In this document: positions 37,301 to 51,400 of the stretch, one piece after another
Layout of the letters: every line of letters begins with the position of its first letter
How positions within the stretch are numbered: the stretch's first letter is position 1
Assembly: GCA_964057225.1 (NCBI GenBank)
Contig: OZ059894.1
Location: 2,294,001 to 2,358,000 of the forward strand
Direction: 5' to 3'
DNA: 64,000 nucleotides
Source: Auanema rhodensis
Lineage: Eukaryota; Nematoda; Chromadorea; Rhabditida; Rhabditidae
Notes under the pieces: generated by a model
Database searches by the model: none
What the model saw: only the letters and a program-made list of their open reading frames with translations
Told to the model about the DNA's origin: nothing
Translations under genes and position numbers: made by a program

Positions 37301-40300
37301 CATTTTGACAAAAATTTTTTCGAGAAATTTCAAAATAATTTAGCAAAAAGTAGATGTTTTTAGATTCCTTTTTTCAAGGCGAAGACGATGGACATTGTTA
37401 TTCAACGAAAAAATCAATTCTTCAGGGTGAAAATCGAGCATCTAAGTGTGAACTTATATCAGTTGATATCTCGGTGCATTTTTAAGCTAGCGCAAATCTG
37501 ATAACACAGATCGACGCAGCTTAAAAATCCGCATCGAATGCACTATACTACATTGAGAAACGCTCAATACAAAATGTAGTTATGATCGTTTGAAAAATGA
37601 TGCATTAGTGTATGTTGAGTTTCCATGTACACTCAACATTGCTTCCAAAAACATTTTGACAAAAATTTTTTCGAAAAATTTCAAAATAATTTAGCAAGAA
37701 GTAGATGTTTTTAGATTCCTTTTTTCAAGGCAAAGACGATGGACAATGTTATTCAACGAAAAAATAATTTCTTCAGGGTGAAAATCGAGGATATAAGTGT
37801 GAACTTATATCAGTTGATATCTCGGTGCATTTTTAAGCTAGCGCAAATCTGATAACACAGATCGACGCAGCTTAAAAATCCGCATCAAATGCACTATACT
37901 ACATTGAGAAACGCTCAATACAAAAATTAGTTATGATCGTTTGAAAAATGATGAATTAGTGTATGTTGAGTTTCCATGTACACTCAACATTGCTTCCAAA
38001 AACATTTTGACAAAAATTTTTTCGAGAAATTTCAAAATAATTTAGCAAAAAGTAGATGTTTTTAGATTCCTTTTTTCAAGGCAAAGACGATGGACATTGT
38101 TATTCAACGAAAAAATTAATTCTTCACGGTGAAAATCGAGGATATAAGTGTGAACTTATATCAGTTGATATCTCGGTGCATTTTTAAGCTAGCGCAAATC
38201 TGATAACACAGATCGACGCAGCTTAAAAATCCGCATCAAAAGCACTATACTACATTGAGAAACGCTCAATACAAAAATTAGTTATGATCGTTTGAAAAAT
38301 GATGAATTAGTGTATGTTGAGTTTCCATGTACAATCAACATTGCTTCCAAAAACATTTTGACAAAAATTTTTTCGAAAAATTTCAAAATAATTTAGCAAA
38401 AAGTAGATGTTTTCAAATTTTTTTTTTCAAGGCAAAGACGATGGACAATGTTATTCAACGAAAAAATTAATTCTTCAGGGTGAAAATCGAGGATATAAGT
38501 GTGAACTTATATCAGTTGATATCTCGGTGCATTTTTAAGCTAGCGCAAATCTGATAACACAGATCGACGCAGCTTAAAAATCCGCATCAAATGCACTATA
38601 CTACATTGAGAAACGCTCAATACAAAAATTAGTTATGATCGTTTGAAAAATGATGAATTAGTGTATGTTGAGTTTCCATGTACACTCAACATTGCTTCCA
38701 AAAACATTTTGACAAAAATTTTTTCGAAAAATTTCGAAATAATTTAGCAAAAAGTAGATGTTTTTAGATTCCTTTTTTCAAGGCAAAGACGATGGACATT
38801 GTTATTCAACGAAAAAATCAATTCTTCAGGGTGAAAATCGAGGATCTAAGTGTGAACTTATATCAGTTGATATCTCGGTGCATTTTTAAGCTAGCGCAAA
38901 TCTGATAACACAGATCGACGCAGCTTAAAAATCCGCATCGAATGCACTATACTACATTGAGAAACGCTCAATACAAAATGTAGTTATGATCGTTTGAAAA
39001 ATGATGCATTAGTGTATGTTGAGTTTCCATGTACACTCAACATTGCTTCCAAAAACATTTTGACAAAAATTTTTTCGAAAAATTTCAAAATAATTTAGCA
39101 AGAAGTAGATGTTTTTAGATTCCTTTTTTCAAGGCAAAGACGATGGACAATGTTATTCAACGAAAAAATAATTTCTTCAGGGTGAAAATCGAGGATATAA
39201 GTGTGAACTTACATCAGTTGATATCTCGGTGCATTTTTAAGCTAGCGCAAATCTGATAACACAGATCGACGCAGCTTAAAAATCCGCATCAAATGCACTA
39301 TACTACATTGAGAAACGCTCAATACAAAAATTAGTTATGATCGTTTGAAAAATGATGAATTAGTGTATGTTGAGTTTCCATGTACACTCAACATTGCTTC
39401 CAAAAACATTTTGACAAAAATTTTTTCGAGAAATTTCAAAATAATTTAGCAAAAAGTAGGTGTTTTTAGATTTCTTTGTTCAAGGCGAAGACGATGGACA
39501 TTGTTATTCAACGAAAAAATTAATTCTTCAGGGTGAAAATCGAGGATATAAGTAAGAACATATATCAGTTGATATCTCGGTGCATTTTCAAGCTAGCGCA
39601 AATCTGATAACACAGACCGACGCAGCTTAAAAATCCGCATCGAACGCACTATTCTACATTGAGAATCGCTCAATACAAAAATTAGTTATGATCGTTTGAA
39701 AAATGATGCATTAGTGTATGTTGAGTTTCCATGTACAATCAACATTGCTTCCAAAAACATTTTGACAAAAATTTTTTCGAAAAATTTCAAAATAATTTAG
39801 CAAAAAGTAGATGTTTTCAAATTTTTTTTTTCAAGGCAAAGACGATGGACAATGTTATTCAACGAAAAAATTAATTCTTCAGGGTGAAAATCGAGGATAT
39901 AAGTGTGAACTTATATCAGTTGATATCTCGGTGCATTTTTAAGCTAGCGCAAATCTGATAACACAGATCGACGCAGCTTAAAAATCCGCATCGAATGCAC
40001 TATACTACATTGAAAAACGCTCAATAAAAAAATTAGTTATGATGGTTTGAAAAATGATGCATTAGTGTATATTGAGTTTCCATGTACACTCAACATTGCT
40101 TCCAAAAACATTTTGACAAAAATTTTTTCGAAAAATTTCAGAATAATTTAGCAAAAAGTAGATGTTTTTAGATTCCTTTTTTCAAGGCAAAGACGATGGA
40201 CATTGTTATTCAACGAAAAAATTAATTCTTCAGGGTGAAAATCGAGGATATAAGTAAGAACATATATCAGTTGATATCTCGGTGCATTTTTAAGCTAGCG

Positions 40301-41415
40301 CAAATCTGATAACACAGATCGACGCAGCTTAAAAATCCGCATCAAATGCACTATACTACATTGAGAAACGTTCAATACAAAAATTAGTTATGATCGTTTG
40401 AAAAATGATGAATTAGTGTATGTTGAGTTTCCATGTACACTCAACATTGCTTCCAAAAACATTTTGACAAAAATTTTTTCGAGAAATTTCAAAATAATTT
40501 AGCAAAAAGTAGATGTTTTTAGATTCCTTTTTTCAAGGCGAAGACGATGGACATTGTTATTCAACGAAAAAATTAATTCTTCAGGGTGAAAATCGAGGGT
40601 ATAAGTAAGAACATCTATCAGTTGATATCTCGGTGCATTTTTAAGCTAGCGCAAATCTGATAACACAGATCGACGCAGCTTAAAAATCCGCATCGAATGC
40701 ACTATACTACATTGAGAAACGCTCAATACAAAATGTAGTTATGATCGTTTGAAAAATGATGCATTAGTGTATGTTGAGTTTCCATGTACACTCAACATTG
40801 CTTCCAAAAACATTTTGACAAAAATTTTTTCGAAAAATTTCAAAATAATTTAGCAAGAAGTAGATGTTTTTAGATTCCTTTTTTCAAGGCAAAGACGATG
40901 GACAATGTTATTCAACGAAAAAATAATTTCTTCAGGGTGAAAATCGAGGATATAAGTGTGAACTTATATCAGTTGATATCTCGGTGCATTTTTAAGCTAG
41001 CGCAAATCTGATAACACAGATCGACGCAGCTTAAAAATCCGCATCGAATGCACTATACTACATTGAGGAACGCTTAATACAAAAATTAGTTATGATTGTT
41101 TGAAAAATGATGCATTAGTGTATGTTGAGTTTCCATGTACACTCAACATTGCTTCCAAAAACATTTTGACAAAAATTTTTTCGAAAAATTTCAAAATAAT
41201 TTAGCAAAAAGTAGATGTTTTTAGATTCCTTTTTTCAAGGCAAAGACGATGGACAATGTTATTCAACGAAAAAATTAATTCTTCAGGGTGAAAATCGAGG
41301 ATATATGTGTGAACTTATATCAGTTGATATCTCGGTGCATTTTTAAGCTAGCGCAAATCTGATAACACAGATCGACGCAGCTTAAAAATCCGCATCGAAT
41401 GCACTATACTACATT
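34396..41415. repeat. Mosaic block with 5-monomer-period duplication
   Basis: Twenty monomers start at 34396 and every 351 bases to 41065, mixing GTTC/GATGAATT, AAATGTAG, TAATAAAA and ACAATC types. Monomers 34747, 35098, 35449 and 35800 correspond to 36502, 36853, 37204 and 37555 (period 1755 bp). The private GAGCATCTAAG occurs in 35449 and 37204 only. The first and second pairs match only in part, consistent with conversion. Private substitutions are common here: TTCACGGTG and CATCAAAAGC in 37906, CTTACATCAG in 38959, CATTTTCAAG and CATCGAACGC in 39310, GAGAATCG in 39661, GATATATGTG in 41065. Confidence 0.8.
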
Positions 41416-44400
41416 GAGGAACGCTTAATAAAAAAATTAGTTATGATGGTTTGAAAAATGATGCATTAGTGTATATTGAGTTTCCATGTACACTCAACAT
41501 TGCTTCCAAAAACATTTTGACAAAAATTTTTTCGAAAAATTTCAGAATAATTTAGCAAAAAGTAGATGTTTTTAGATTCCTTTTTTCAAGGCAAAGACGA
41601 TGGACATTGTTATTCAACGAAAAAATTAATTCTTCAGGGTGAAAATCGAGGATATAAGTAAGAACATATATCAGTTGATATCTCGGTGCATTTTTAAGCT
41701 AGCGCAAATCTGATAACACAGATCGACGCAGCTTGAAAATCCGCATCGAATGCACTATACTACATTGAGAAACGCTTAATACAAAAATTAGTTATGATCG
41801 TTTGAAAAATAATGCATTAGTGTATGTTGAGTTTCCATGTACACTCAACATAGCTTCCAAAAACATTTTGACAAAAATTTTTTCGAAAAATTTCAAAATA
41901 ATTTAGCGAAAAGTAGATGTTTTTAGATTCCTTTTTTCAAGGCAAAGACGATGGACAATGTTATTCAACGAAAAAATTAATTCTTCAGGGTGAAAATCGA
42001 GGATATAAGTGTGAACTTATATCAGTTGATATCTCGGTGCATTTTTAAGCTAGCGCAAATCTGATAACACAGATCGACGCAGCTTGAAAATCCGCATCGA
42101 ATGCACTATACTACATTGAGAAACGCTTAATACAAAAATTAGTTATGATTGTTTGAAAAATGATGCATTAGTGTATGTTGAGTTTCCATGTACGCTCAAC
42201 ATTGCTTCCAAAAACATTTTGACAAAAATTTTTTCGAAAAATTTCAAAATAATTTAGCAAAAAGTAGATGTTTTTAGATTCTTTTTTTCAAAGCAAAGAC
42301 GATGGACAATGTTATTCAACGAAAAAATTAATTCTTCAGGGTGAAAATCGAGGATATAAGTGTGAACTTATATCAGTTGAGATCTCGGTGCATTTTTAAG
42401 CTAGCGCAAATCTGATAACACAGATCGACGCAGCTTAAAAATCCGCATCGAATGCACTATACTACATTGAAGAACGCTTAATACAAAAATTAGTTATGAT
42501 CGTTTGAAAAATAATGCATTAGTGTATGTTGAGTTTCCATGTACACTCAACATAGCTTCCAAAAACATTTTGACAAAAATTTTTTCGAAAAATTTCAAAA
42601 TAATTTAGCAAAAAGTAGATGTTTTTAGATTCCTTTTTTCAAGGCAAAGACGATGGACAATGTTATTCAACGAAAAAATTAATTCTTCAGGGTGAAAATC
42701 GAGGATATAAGTGTGAACTTATATCAGTTGAGATCTCGGTGCATTTTTAAGCTAGCGCAAATCTGATAACACAGATCGACGCAGCTTAAAAATCCGCATC
42801 GAATGCACTATACTACATTGAAGAACGCTTAATACAAAAATTAGTTATGATCGTTTGAAAAATAATGCATTAGTGTATGTTGAGTTTCCATGTACACTCA
42901 ACATAGCTTCCAAAAACATTTTGACAAAAATTTTTTCGAAAAATTTCAAAATAATTTAGCAAAAAGTAGATGTTTTTAGATTCCTTTTTTCAAGGCAAAG
43001 ACGATGGACAATGTTATTCAACGAAAAAATTAATTCTTCAGGGTGAAAATCGAGGATATAAGTGTGAACTTATATCAGTTGAGATCTCGGTGCATTTTTA
43101 AGCTAGCGCAAATCTGATAACACAGATCGACGCAGCTTAAAAATCCGCATCGAATGCACTATACTACATTGAAGAACGCTTAATACAAAAATTAGTTATG
43201 ATCGTTTGAAAAATAATGCATTAGTGTATGTTGAGTTTCCATGTACACTCAACATAGCTTCCAAAAACATTTTGACAAAAATTTTTTCGAAAAATTTCAA
43301 AATAATTTAGCAAAAAGTAGATGTTTTTAGATTCCTTTTTTCAAGGCAAAGACGATGGACAATGTTATTCAACGAAAAAATTAATTCTTCAGGGTGAAAA
43401 TCGAGGATATAAGTGTGAACTTATATCAGTTGATATCTCGGTGCATTTTTAAGCTAGCGCAAATCTGATAACACAGATCGACGCAGCTTGAAAATCCGCA
43501 TCGAATGCACTATACTACATTGAGAAACGCTTAATACAAAAATTAGTTATGATTGTTTGAAAAATGATGCATTAGTGTATGTTGAGTTTCCATGTACACT
43601 CAACATAGCTTCCAAAAACATTTTGACAAAAATTTTTTCGAAAAATTTCAGAATAATTCAGCAAAAAGTAGATGTTTTTAAATTTCTTTTCTCAAGGCAA
43701 AGACGATGGACAATGTTATTCAACGAAAAAATTAATTCTTCAGGGTGAAAATCGAGGATATAAGTGTGAACTTATATCAGTTGATATCTCGGTGCATTTT
43801 TAAGCTAGCGCAAATCTGATAACACAGATCGACGCAGCTTAAAAATCCGCATCGAATGCACTATACTACAATGAGCAACGCTTAATACAAAAATTAGTTA
43901 TGATCGTTTGAAAAATAATGCATTAGTGTATGTTGAGTTTCCATGTACACTCAACATAGCTTCCAAAAACATTTTGACAAAAATTTTTTCGAAAAATTTC
44001 AAAATAATTTAGCAAAAAGTAGATGTTTTTAGATTCCTTTTTTCAAGGCAAAGACGATGGACAATGTTATTCAACGAAAAAATTAATTCTTCAGGGTGAA
44101 AATCGAGGATATAAGTGTGAACTTATATCAGTTGATATCTCGGTGCATTTTTAAGCTAGCGCAAATCTGATAACACAGATCGACGCAGCTTAAAAATCCG
44201 CATCGAATGCACTATACTACATTGAGGAACGCTTAATACAAAAATTAGTTATGATCGTTTGAAAAATAATGCATTAGTGTATGTTGAGTTTCCATGTACA
44301 CTCAACATAGCTTCCAAAAACATTTTGACAAAAATTTTTTCGAAAAATTTCAGAATAATTTAGCAAAAAGTAGATGTTTTTAGATTTCTTTTCTCAAGGC

Positions 44401-47400
44401 AAAGACGATGGACAATGTTATTCAACGAAAAAATTAATTCTTCAGGGTGAAAATCGAGGATATAAGTGTGAACTTATATCAGTTGATATCTCGGTGCATT
44501 TTTAAGCTAGCGCAAATCTGATAACACAGATCGACGCAGCTTAAAAATCCGCATCGAATGCACTATACTACATTGAGGAACGCTTAATACAAAAATTAGT
44601 TATGATCGTTTGAAAAATAATGCATTAGTGTATGTTGAGTTTCCATGTACACTCAACATAGCTTCCAAAAACATTTTGACAAAAATTTTTTCGAAAAATT
44701 TCAAAATAATTTAGCAAAAAGTAGATGTTTTTAGATTCCTTCTTTCAAGGCAAAGACGATGGACAATGTTATTCAACGAAAAAATTAATTCTTCAGGGTG
44801 AAAATCGAGGATATAAGTGTGAACTTATATCAGTTGATATCTCGGTGCATTTTTAAGCTAGCGCAAATCTGATAACACAGATCGACGCAGCTTAAAAATC
44901 CGCATCGAATGCACTATACTACATTGAGGAACGCTTAATACAAAAATTAGTTATGATCGTTTGAAAAATAATGCATTAGTGTATGTTGAGTTTCCATGTA
45001 CACTCAACATAGCTTCCAAAAACATTTTGACAAAAATTTTTTCGAAAAATTTCAAAATAATTTAGCAAAAAGTAGATGTTTTTAGATTCCTTTTTTCAAG
45101 GCAAAGACGATGGACAATGTTATTCAACGAAAAAATTAATTCTTCAGGGTGAAAATCGAGGATATAAGTGTGAACTTATATCAGTTGATATCTCGGTGCA
45201 TTTTTAAGCTAGCGCAAATCTGATAACACAGATCGACGCAGCTTAAAAATCCGCATCGAATGCACTATACTACATTGAGGAACGCTTAATACAAAAATTA
45301 GTTATGATCGTTTGAAAAATAATGCATTAGTGTATGTTGAGTTTCCATGTACACTCAACATAGCTTCCAAAAACATTTTGACAAAAATTTTTTCGAAAAA
45401 TTTCAAAATAATTTAGCAAAAAGTAGATGTTTTTAGATTCCTTTTTTCAAGGCAAAGACGATGGACAATGTTATTCAACGAAAAAATTAATTCTTCAGGG
45501 TGAAAATCGAGGATATAAGTGTGAACTTATATCAGTTGATATCTCGGTGCATTTTTAAGCTAGCGCAAATCTGATAACACAGATCGACGCAGCTTAAAAA
45601 TCCGCATCGAATGCACTATACTACATTGAGGAACGCTTAATACAAAAATTAGTTATGATCGTTTGAAAAATAATGCATTAGTGTATGTTGAGTTTCCATG
45701 TACACTCAACATAGCTTCCAAAAACATTTTGACAAAAATTTTTTCGAAAAATTTCAGAATAATTTAGCAAAAAGTAGATGTTTTTAGATTTCTTTTCTCA
45801 AGGCAAAGACGATGGACAATGTTATTCAACGAAAAAATTAATTCTTCAGGGTGAAAATCGAGGATATAAGTGTGAACTTATATCAGTTGATATCTCGGTG
45901 CATTTTTAAGCTAGCGCAAATCTGATAACACAGATCGACGCAGCTTAAAAATCCGCATCGAATGCACTATACTACATTGAGGAACGCTTAATACAAAAAT
46001 TAGTTATGATCGTTTGAAAAATAATGCATTAGTGTATGTTGAGTTTCCATGTACACTCAACATAGCTTCCAAAAACATTTTGACAAAAATTTTTTCGAAA
46101 AATTTCAAAATAATTTAGCAAAAAGTAGATGTTTTTAGATTCCTTTTTTCAAGGCAAAGACGATGGACAATGTTATTCAACGAAAAAATTAATTCTTCAG
46201 GGTGAAAATCGAGGATATAAGTGTGAACTTATATCAGTTGATATCTCGGTGCATTTTTAAGCTAGCGCAAATCTGATAACACAGATCGACGCAGCTTAAA
46301 AATCCGCATCGAATGCACTATACTACATTGAGGAACGCTTAATACAAAAATTAGTTATGATCGTTTGAAAAATAATGCATTAGTGTATGTTGAGTTTCCA
46401 TGTACACTCAACATAGCTTCCAAAAACATTTTGACAAAAATTTTTTCGAAAAATTTCAAAATAATTTAGCAAAAAGTAGATGTTTTTAGATTCCTTTTTT
46501 CAAGGCAAAGACGATGGACAATGTTATTCAACGAAAAAATTAATTCTTCAGGGTGAAAATCGAGGATATAAGTGTGAACTTATATCAGTTGATATCTCGG
46601 TGCATTTTTAAGCTAGCGCAAATCTGATAACACAGATCGACGCAGCTTAAAAATCCGCATCGAATGCACTATACTACATTGAGGAACGCTTAATACAAAA
46701 ATTAGTTATGATCGTTTGAAAAATAATGCATTAGTGTATGTTGAGTTTCCATGTACACTCAACATAGCTTCCAAAAACATTTTGACAAAAATTTTTTCGA
46801 AAAATTTCAGAATAATTTAGCAAAAAGTAGATGTTTTTAGATTTCTTTTCTCAAGGCAAAGACGATGGACAATGTTATTCAACGAAAAAATTAATTCTTC
46901 AGGGTGAAAATCGAGGATATAAGTGTGAACTTATATCAGTTGATATCTCGGTGCATTTTTAAGCTAGCGCAAATCTGATAACACAGATCGACGCAGCTTA
47001 AAAATCCGCATCGAATGCACTATACTACATTGAGGAACGCTTAATACAAAAATTAGTTATGATCGTTTGAAAAATAATGCATTAGTGTATGTTGAGTTTC
47101 CATGTACACTCAACATAGCTTCCAAAAACATTTTGACAAAAATTTTTTCGAAAAATTTCAAAATAATTTAGCAAAAAGTAGATGTTTTTAGATTCCTTCT
47201 TTCAAGGCAAAGACGATGGACAATGTTATTCAACGAAAAAATTAATTCTTCAGGGTGAAAATCGAGGATATAAGTGTGAACTTATATCAGTTGATATCTC
47301 GGTGCATTTTTAAGCTAGCGCAAATCTGATAACACAGATCGACGCAGCTTAAAAATCCGCATCGAATGCACTATACTACATTGAGGAACGCTTAATACAA

Positions 47401-48435
47401 AAATTAGTTATGATCGTTTGAAAAATAATGCATTAGTGTATGTTGAGTTTCCATGTACACTCAACATAGCTTCCAAAAACATTTTGACAAAAATTTTTTC
47501 GAAAAATTTCAAAATAATTTAGCAAAAAGTAGATGTTTTTAGATTCCTTTTTTCAAGGCAAAGACGATGGACAATGTTATTCAACGAAAAAATTAATTCT
47601 TCAGGGTGAAAATCGAGGATATAAGTGTGAACTTATATCAGTTGATATCTCGGTGCATTTTTAAGCTAGCGCAAATCTGATAACACAGATCGACGCAGCT
47701 TAAAAATCCGCATCGAATGCACTATACTACATTGAGGAACGCTTAATACAAAAATTAGTTATGATCGTTTGAAAAATAATGCATTAGTGTATGTTGAGTT
47801 TCCATGTACACTCAACATAGCTTCCAAAAACATTTTGACAAAAATTTTTTCGAAAAATTTCAGAATAATTTAGCAAAAAGTAGATGTTTTTAGATTCCTT
47901 TTTTCAAGGCAAAGACGATGGACAATGTTATTCAACGAAAAAATTAATTCTTCAGGGTGAAAATCGAGGATATAAGTGTGAACTTATATCAGTTGATATC
48001 TCGGTGCATTTTTAAGCTAGCGCAAATCTGATAACACAGATCGACGCAGCTTAAAAATCCGCATCGAATGCACTATACTACATTGAGGAACGCTTAATAC
48101 AAAAATTAGTTATGATCGTTTGAAAAATAATGCATTAGTGTATGTTGAGTTTCCATGTACACTCAACATAGCTTCCAAAAACATTTTGACAAAAATTTTT
48201 TCGAAAAATTTCAGAATAATTTAGCAAAAAGTAGATGTTTTTAGATTTCTTTTCTCAAGGCAAAGACGATGGACAATGTTATTCAACGAAAAAATTAATT
48301 CTTCAGGGTGAAAATCGAGGATATAAGTGTGAACTTATATCAGTTGATATCTCGGTGCATTTTTAAGCTAGCGCAAATCTGATAACACAGATCGACGCAG
48401 CTTAAAAATCCGCATCGAATGCACTATACTACATT
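41416..48435. repeat. Displaced segmental duplication, copy 2
   Basis: Twenty monomers start at 41416 and every 351 bases to 48085. The first seven match 25972-28428 at offset 15444 bp. The monomer 43873 begins with CAATGAGCAACG like 28429 but continues directly into the homogeneous GAGGAACG block, which matches 29833-34285 at offset 14040 bp. CAGAATAATT falls at 44224, 45628, 46681, 47734 and 48085, in register with copy 1. CCTTCTTTC occurs at 47032, as at 32992, and also at 44575, where copy 1 lacks it. The match to copy 1 ends at about 48325; the block is drawn to the end of that monomer. Confidence 0.9.
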
Positions 48436-51400
48436 GAGGAACGCTTAATACAAAAATTAGTTATGATCGTTTGAAAAATAATGCATTAGTGTATGTTGAG
48501 TTTCCATGTACACTCAACATAGCTTCCAAAAACATTTTGACAAAAATTTTTTCGAAAAATTTCAGAATAATTTAGCAAAAAGTAGATGTTTTTAGATCTC
48601 TTTTCTCAAGGCAAAGACGATGGACAATGTTATTCAACGAAAAAATTAATTCTTCAGGGTGAAAATTGAGGATATAAGTGTGAACTTATATCAGTTGATA
48701 TCTCGGTGCATTTTTAAGCTAGCGCAAATCTGATAACACAGATCGACGCAGCTTGAAAATCCGCATCGAATGCACTATACTACTTTGAGAAGCGCTTAAT
48801 ACAAAAATTAGTTATGATCGTTTGAAAAATGATGCATTAGTGTATGTTGAGTTTCCATGTACACTCAACATTGCTTCCAAAAACATTTTGACAAAAGTTT
48901 TTTCGAGAAATTTCAAAATAATTTAGCAGAAAGTAGATGTTTTTAGATTCCTTTTTTCAAGGCAAAGACGATGGACATTGTTATTCAACGAAAAAAGTAA
49001 TTCTTCAGGGTGAAAATCGAGGATATAAGTGTGAACTTATATCAGTTGATATCTCGGTGCATTTTTAAGCTAGCGCAAATCTGATAACACAGATCGACGC
49101 AGCTTAAAAATCCGCATCGAATGCACTATACTACATTGAGGAACGCTTAATACAAAAATTAGTTATGATTGTTTGAAAAATGATGCATTAGTGTATGTTG
49201 AGTTTCCATGTACACTCAACATAGCTTCCAAAAACATTTTGACAAAAATTTTTTCGAAAAATTTCGAAATAATTTAGCAAAAAGTAGATGTTTTTAGATT
49301 CCTTTTTTCAAGGCAAAGACGATGGACAATGTTATTCAACGAAAAAATTAATTCTTCAGGGTGAAAATCGAGGATATAAGTGTGAACTTATATCAGTTGA
49401 TATCTCGGTGCATTTTTAAGCTAGCGCAAATCTGATAACACAGATCGACGCAGCTTGAAAATCCGCATCGAATGCACTATACTACTTTGAGAAGCGCTTA
49501 ATACAAAAATTAGTTATGATCGTTTGAAAAATGATGCATTAGTGTATGTTGAGTTTCCATGTACACTCAACATAGCTTCCAAAAACATTTTGACAAAAAT
49601 TTTTTCGAAAAATTTCGAAATAATTTAGCAAAAAGTAGATGTTTTTAGATTCCTTTTTTCAAGGCAAAGACGATGGACAATGTTATTCAACGAAAAAATT
49701 AATTCTTCAGGGTGAAAATCGAGGATATAAGTGTGAACTTATATCAGTTGATATCTCGGTGCATTTTTAAGCTAGCGCAAATCTGATAACACAGATCGAC
49801 GCAGCTTAAAAATCCGCATCGAATGCACTATACTACATTGAGGAACGCTTAATACAAAAATTAGTTATGATTGTTTGAAAAATGATGCATTAGTGTATGT
49901 TGAGTTTCCATGTACACTCAACATTGCTTCCAAAAACATTTTGACAAAAATTTTTTCGAAAAATTTCAAAATAATTTAGCAAAAAGTAGATGTTTTTAGA
50001 TTCCTTTTTTCAAGGCAAAGACGATGGACATTGTTATTCAACGAAAAAAGTAATTATTCAGGGTGAAAATCGAGGATATAAGTGTGAACTTATATCAGTT
50101 GATATCTCGGTGCATTTTTAAGCTAGCGCAAATCTGATAACACAGATCGACGCAGCTTGAAAATCCGCATCGAATGCACTATACTACTTTGAGAAACGCT
50201 TAATACAAAAATTAGTTATGATCGTTTGAAAAATGATGCATTAGTGTATGTTGAGTTTCCATGTACACTCAACATTGCTTCCAAAAACATTTTGACAAAA
50301 ATTTTTTCGAAAAATTTCAAAATAATTTAGCAAAAAGTAGATGTTTTTAGATTCCTTTTTTCAAGGCAAAGACGATGGACAATGTCATTCAACGAAAAAA
50401 TTAATTCTTCAGGGTGAAAATCGAGGATATAAGTGTGAACTTATATCAGTTGATATCTCGGTGCATTTTTAAGCTAGCGCAAATCTGATAACACAGATCG
50501 ACGCAGCTTGAAAATCCGCATCGAATGCACTATACTACTTTGAGAAACGCTTAATACAAAAATTAGTTATGATCGTTTGAAAAATGATGCATTAGTGTAT
50601 GTTGAGTTTCCATGTACACTCAACATTGCTTCCAAAAACATTTTGACAAAAATTTTTTCGAAAAATTTCAAAATAATTTAGCAAAAAGTAGATGTTTTTA
50701 GATTCCTTTTTTCAAGGCAAAGACGATGGACAATGTTATTCAACGAAAAAATTAATTCTTCAGGGTGAAAATCGAGGATATAAGTGTGAACTTATATCAG
50801 TTGATATCTCGGTGCATTTTTAAGCTAGCGCAAATCTAATAACACAGATCGACGCAGCTTAAAAATCCGCATCGAATGCACTATACTACATTGAGGAACG
50901 CTTAATACAAAAATTAGTTATGATCGTTTGAAAAATAATGCATTAGTGTATGTTGAGTTTCCATGTACAATCAACATAGCTTCCAAAAACATTTTGACAA
51001 AAATTTTTTCGAAAAATTTCAGAATAATTTAGCAAAAAGTAGATGTTTTTAGATTTTTTTTCTCAAGGCAAAGACGATGGACAATGTTATTCAACGAAAA
51101 AATTAATTCTTCAGGGTGAAAATCGAGGATATAAGTGTGAACTTATATCAGTTGATATCTCGGTGCATTTTTAAGCTAGCGCAAATCTGATAACACAGAT
51201 CGACGCAGCTTGAAAATCCGCATCGAATGCACTATACTACTTTGAGAAGCGCTTAATACAAAAATTAGTTATGATCGTTTGAAAAATGATGCATTAGTGT
51301 ATGTTGAGTTTCCATGTACACTCAACATTGCTTCCAAAAACATTTTGACAAAAATTTTTTCGAAAAATTTCAGAATAATTTAGCAAAAAGTAGATGTTTT

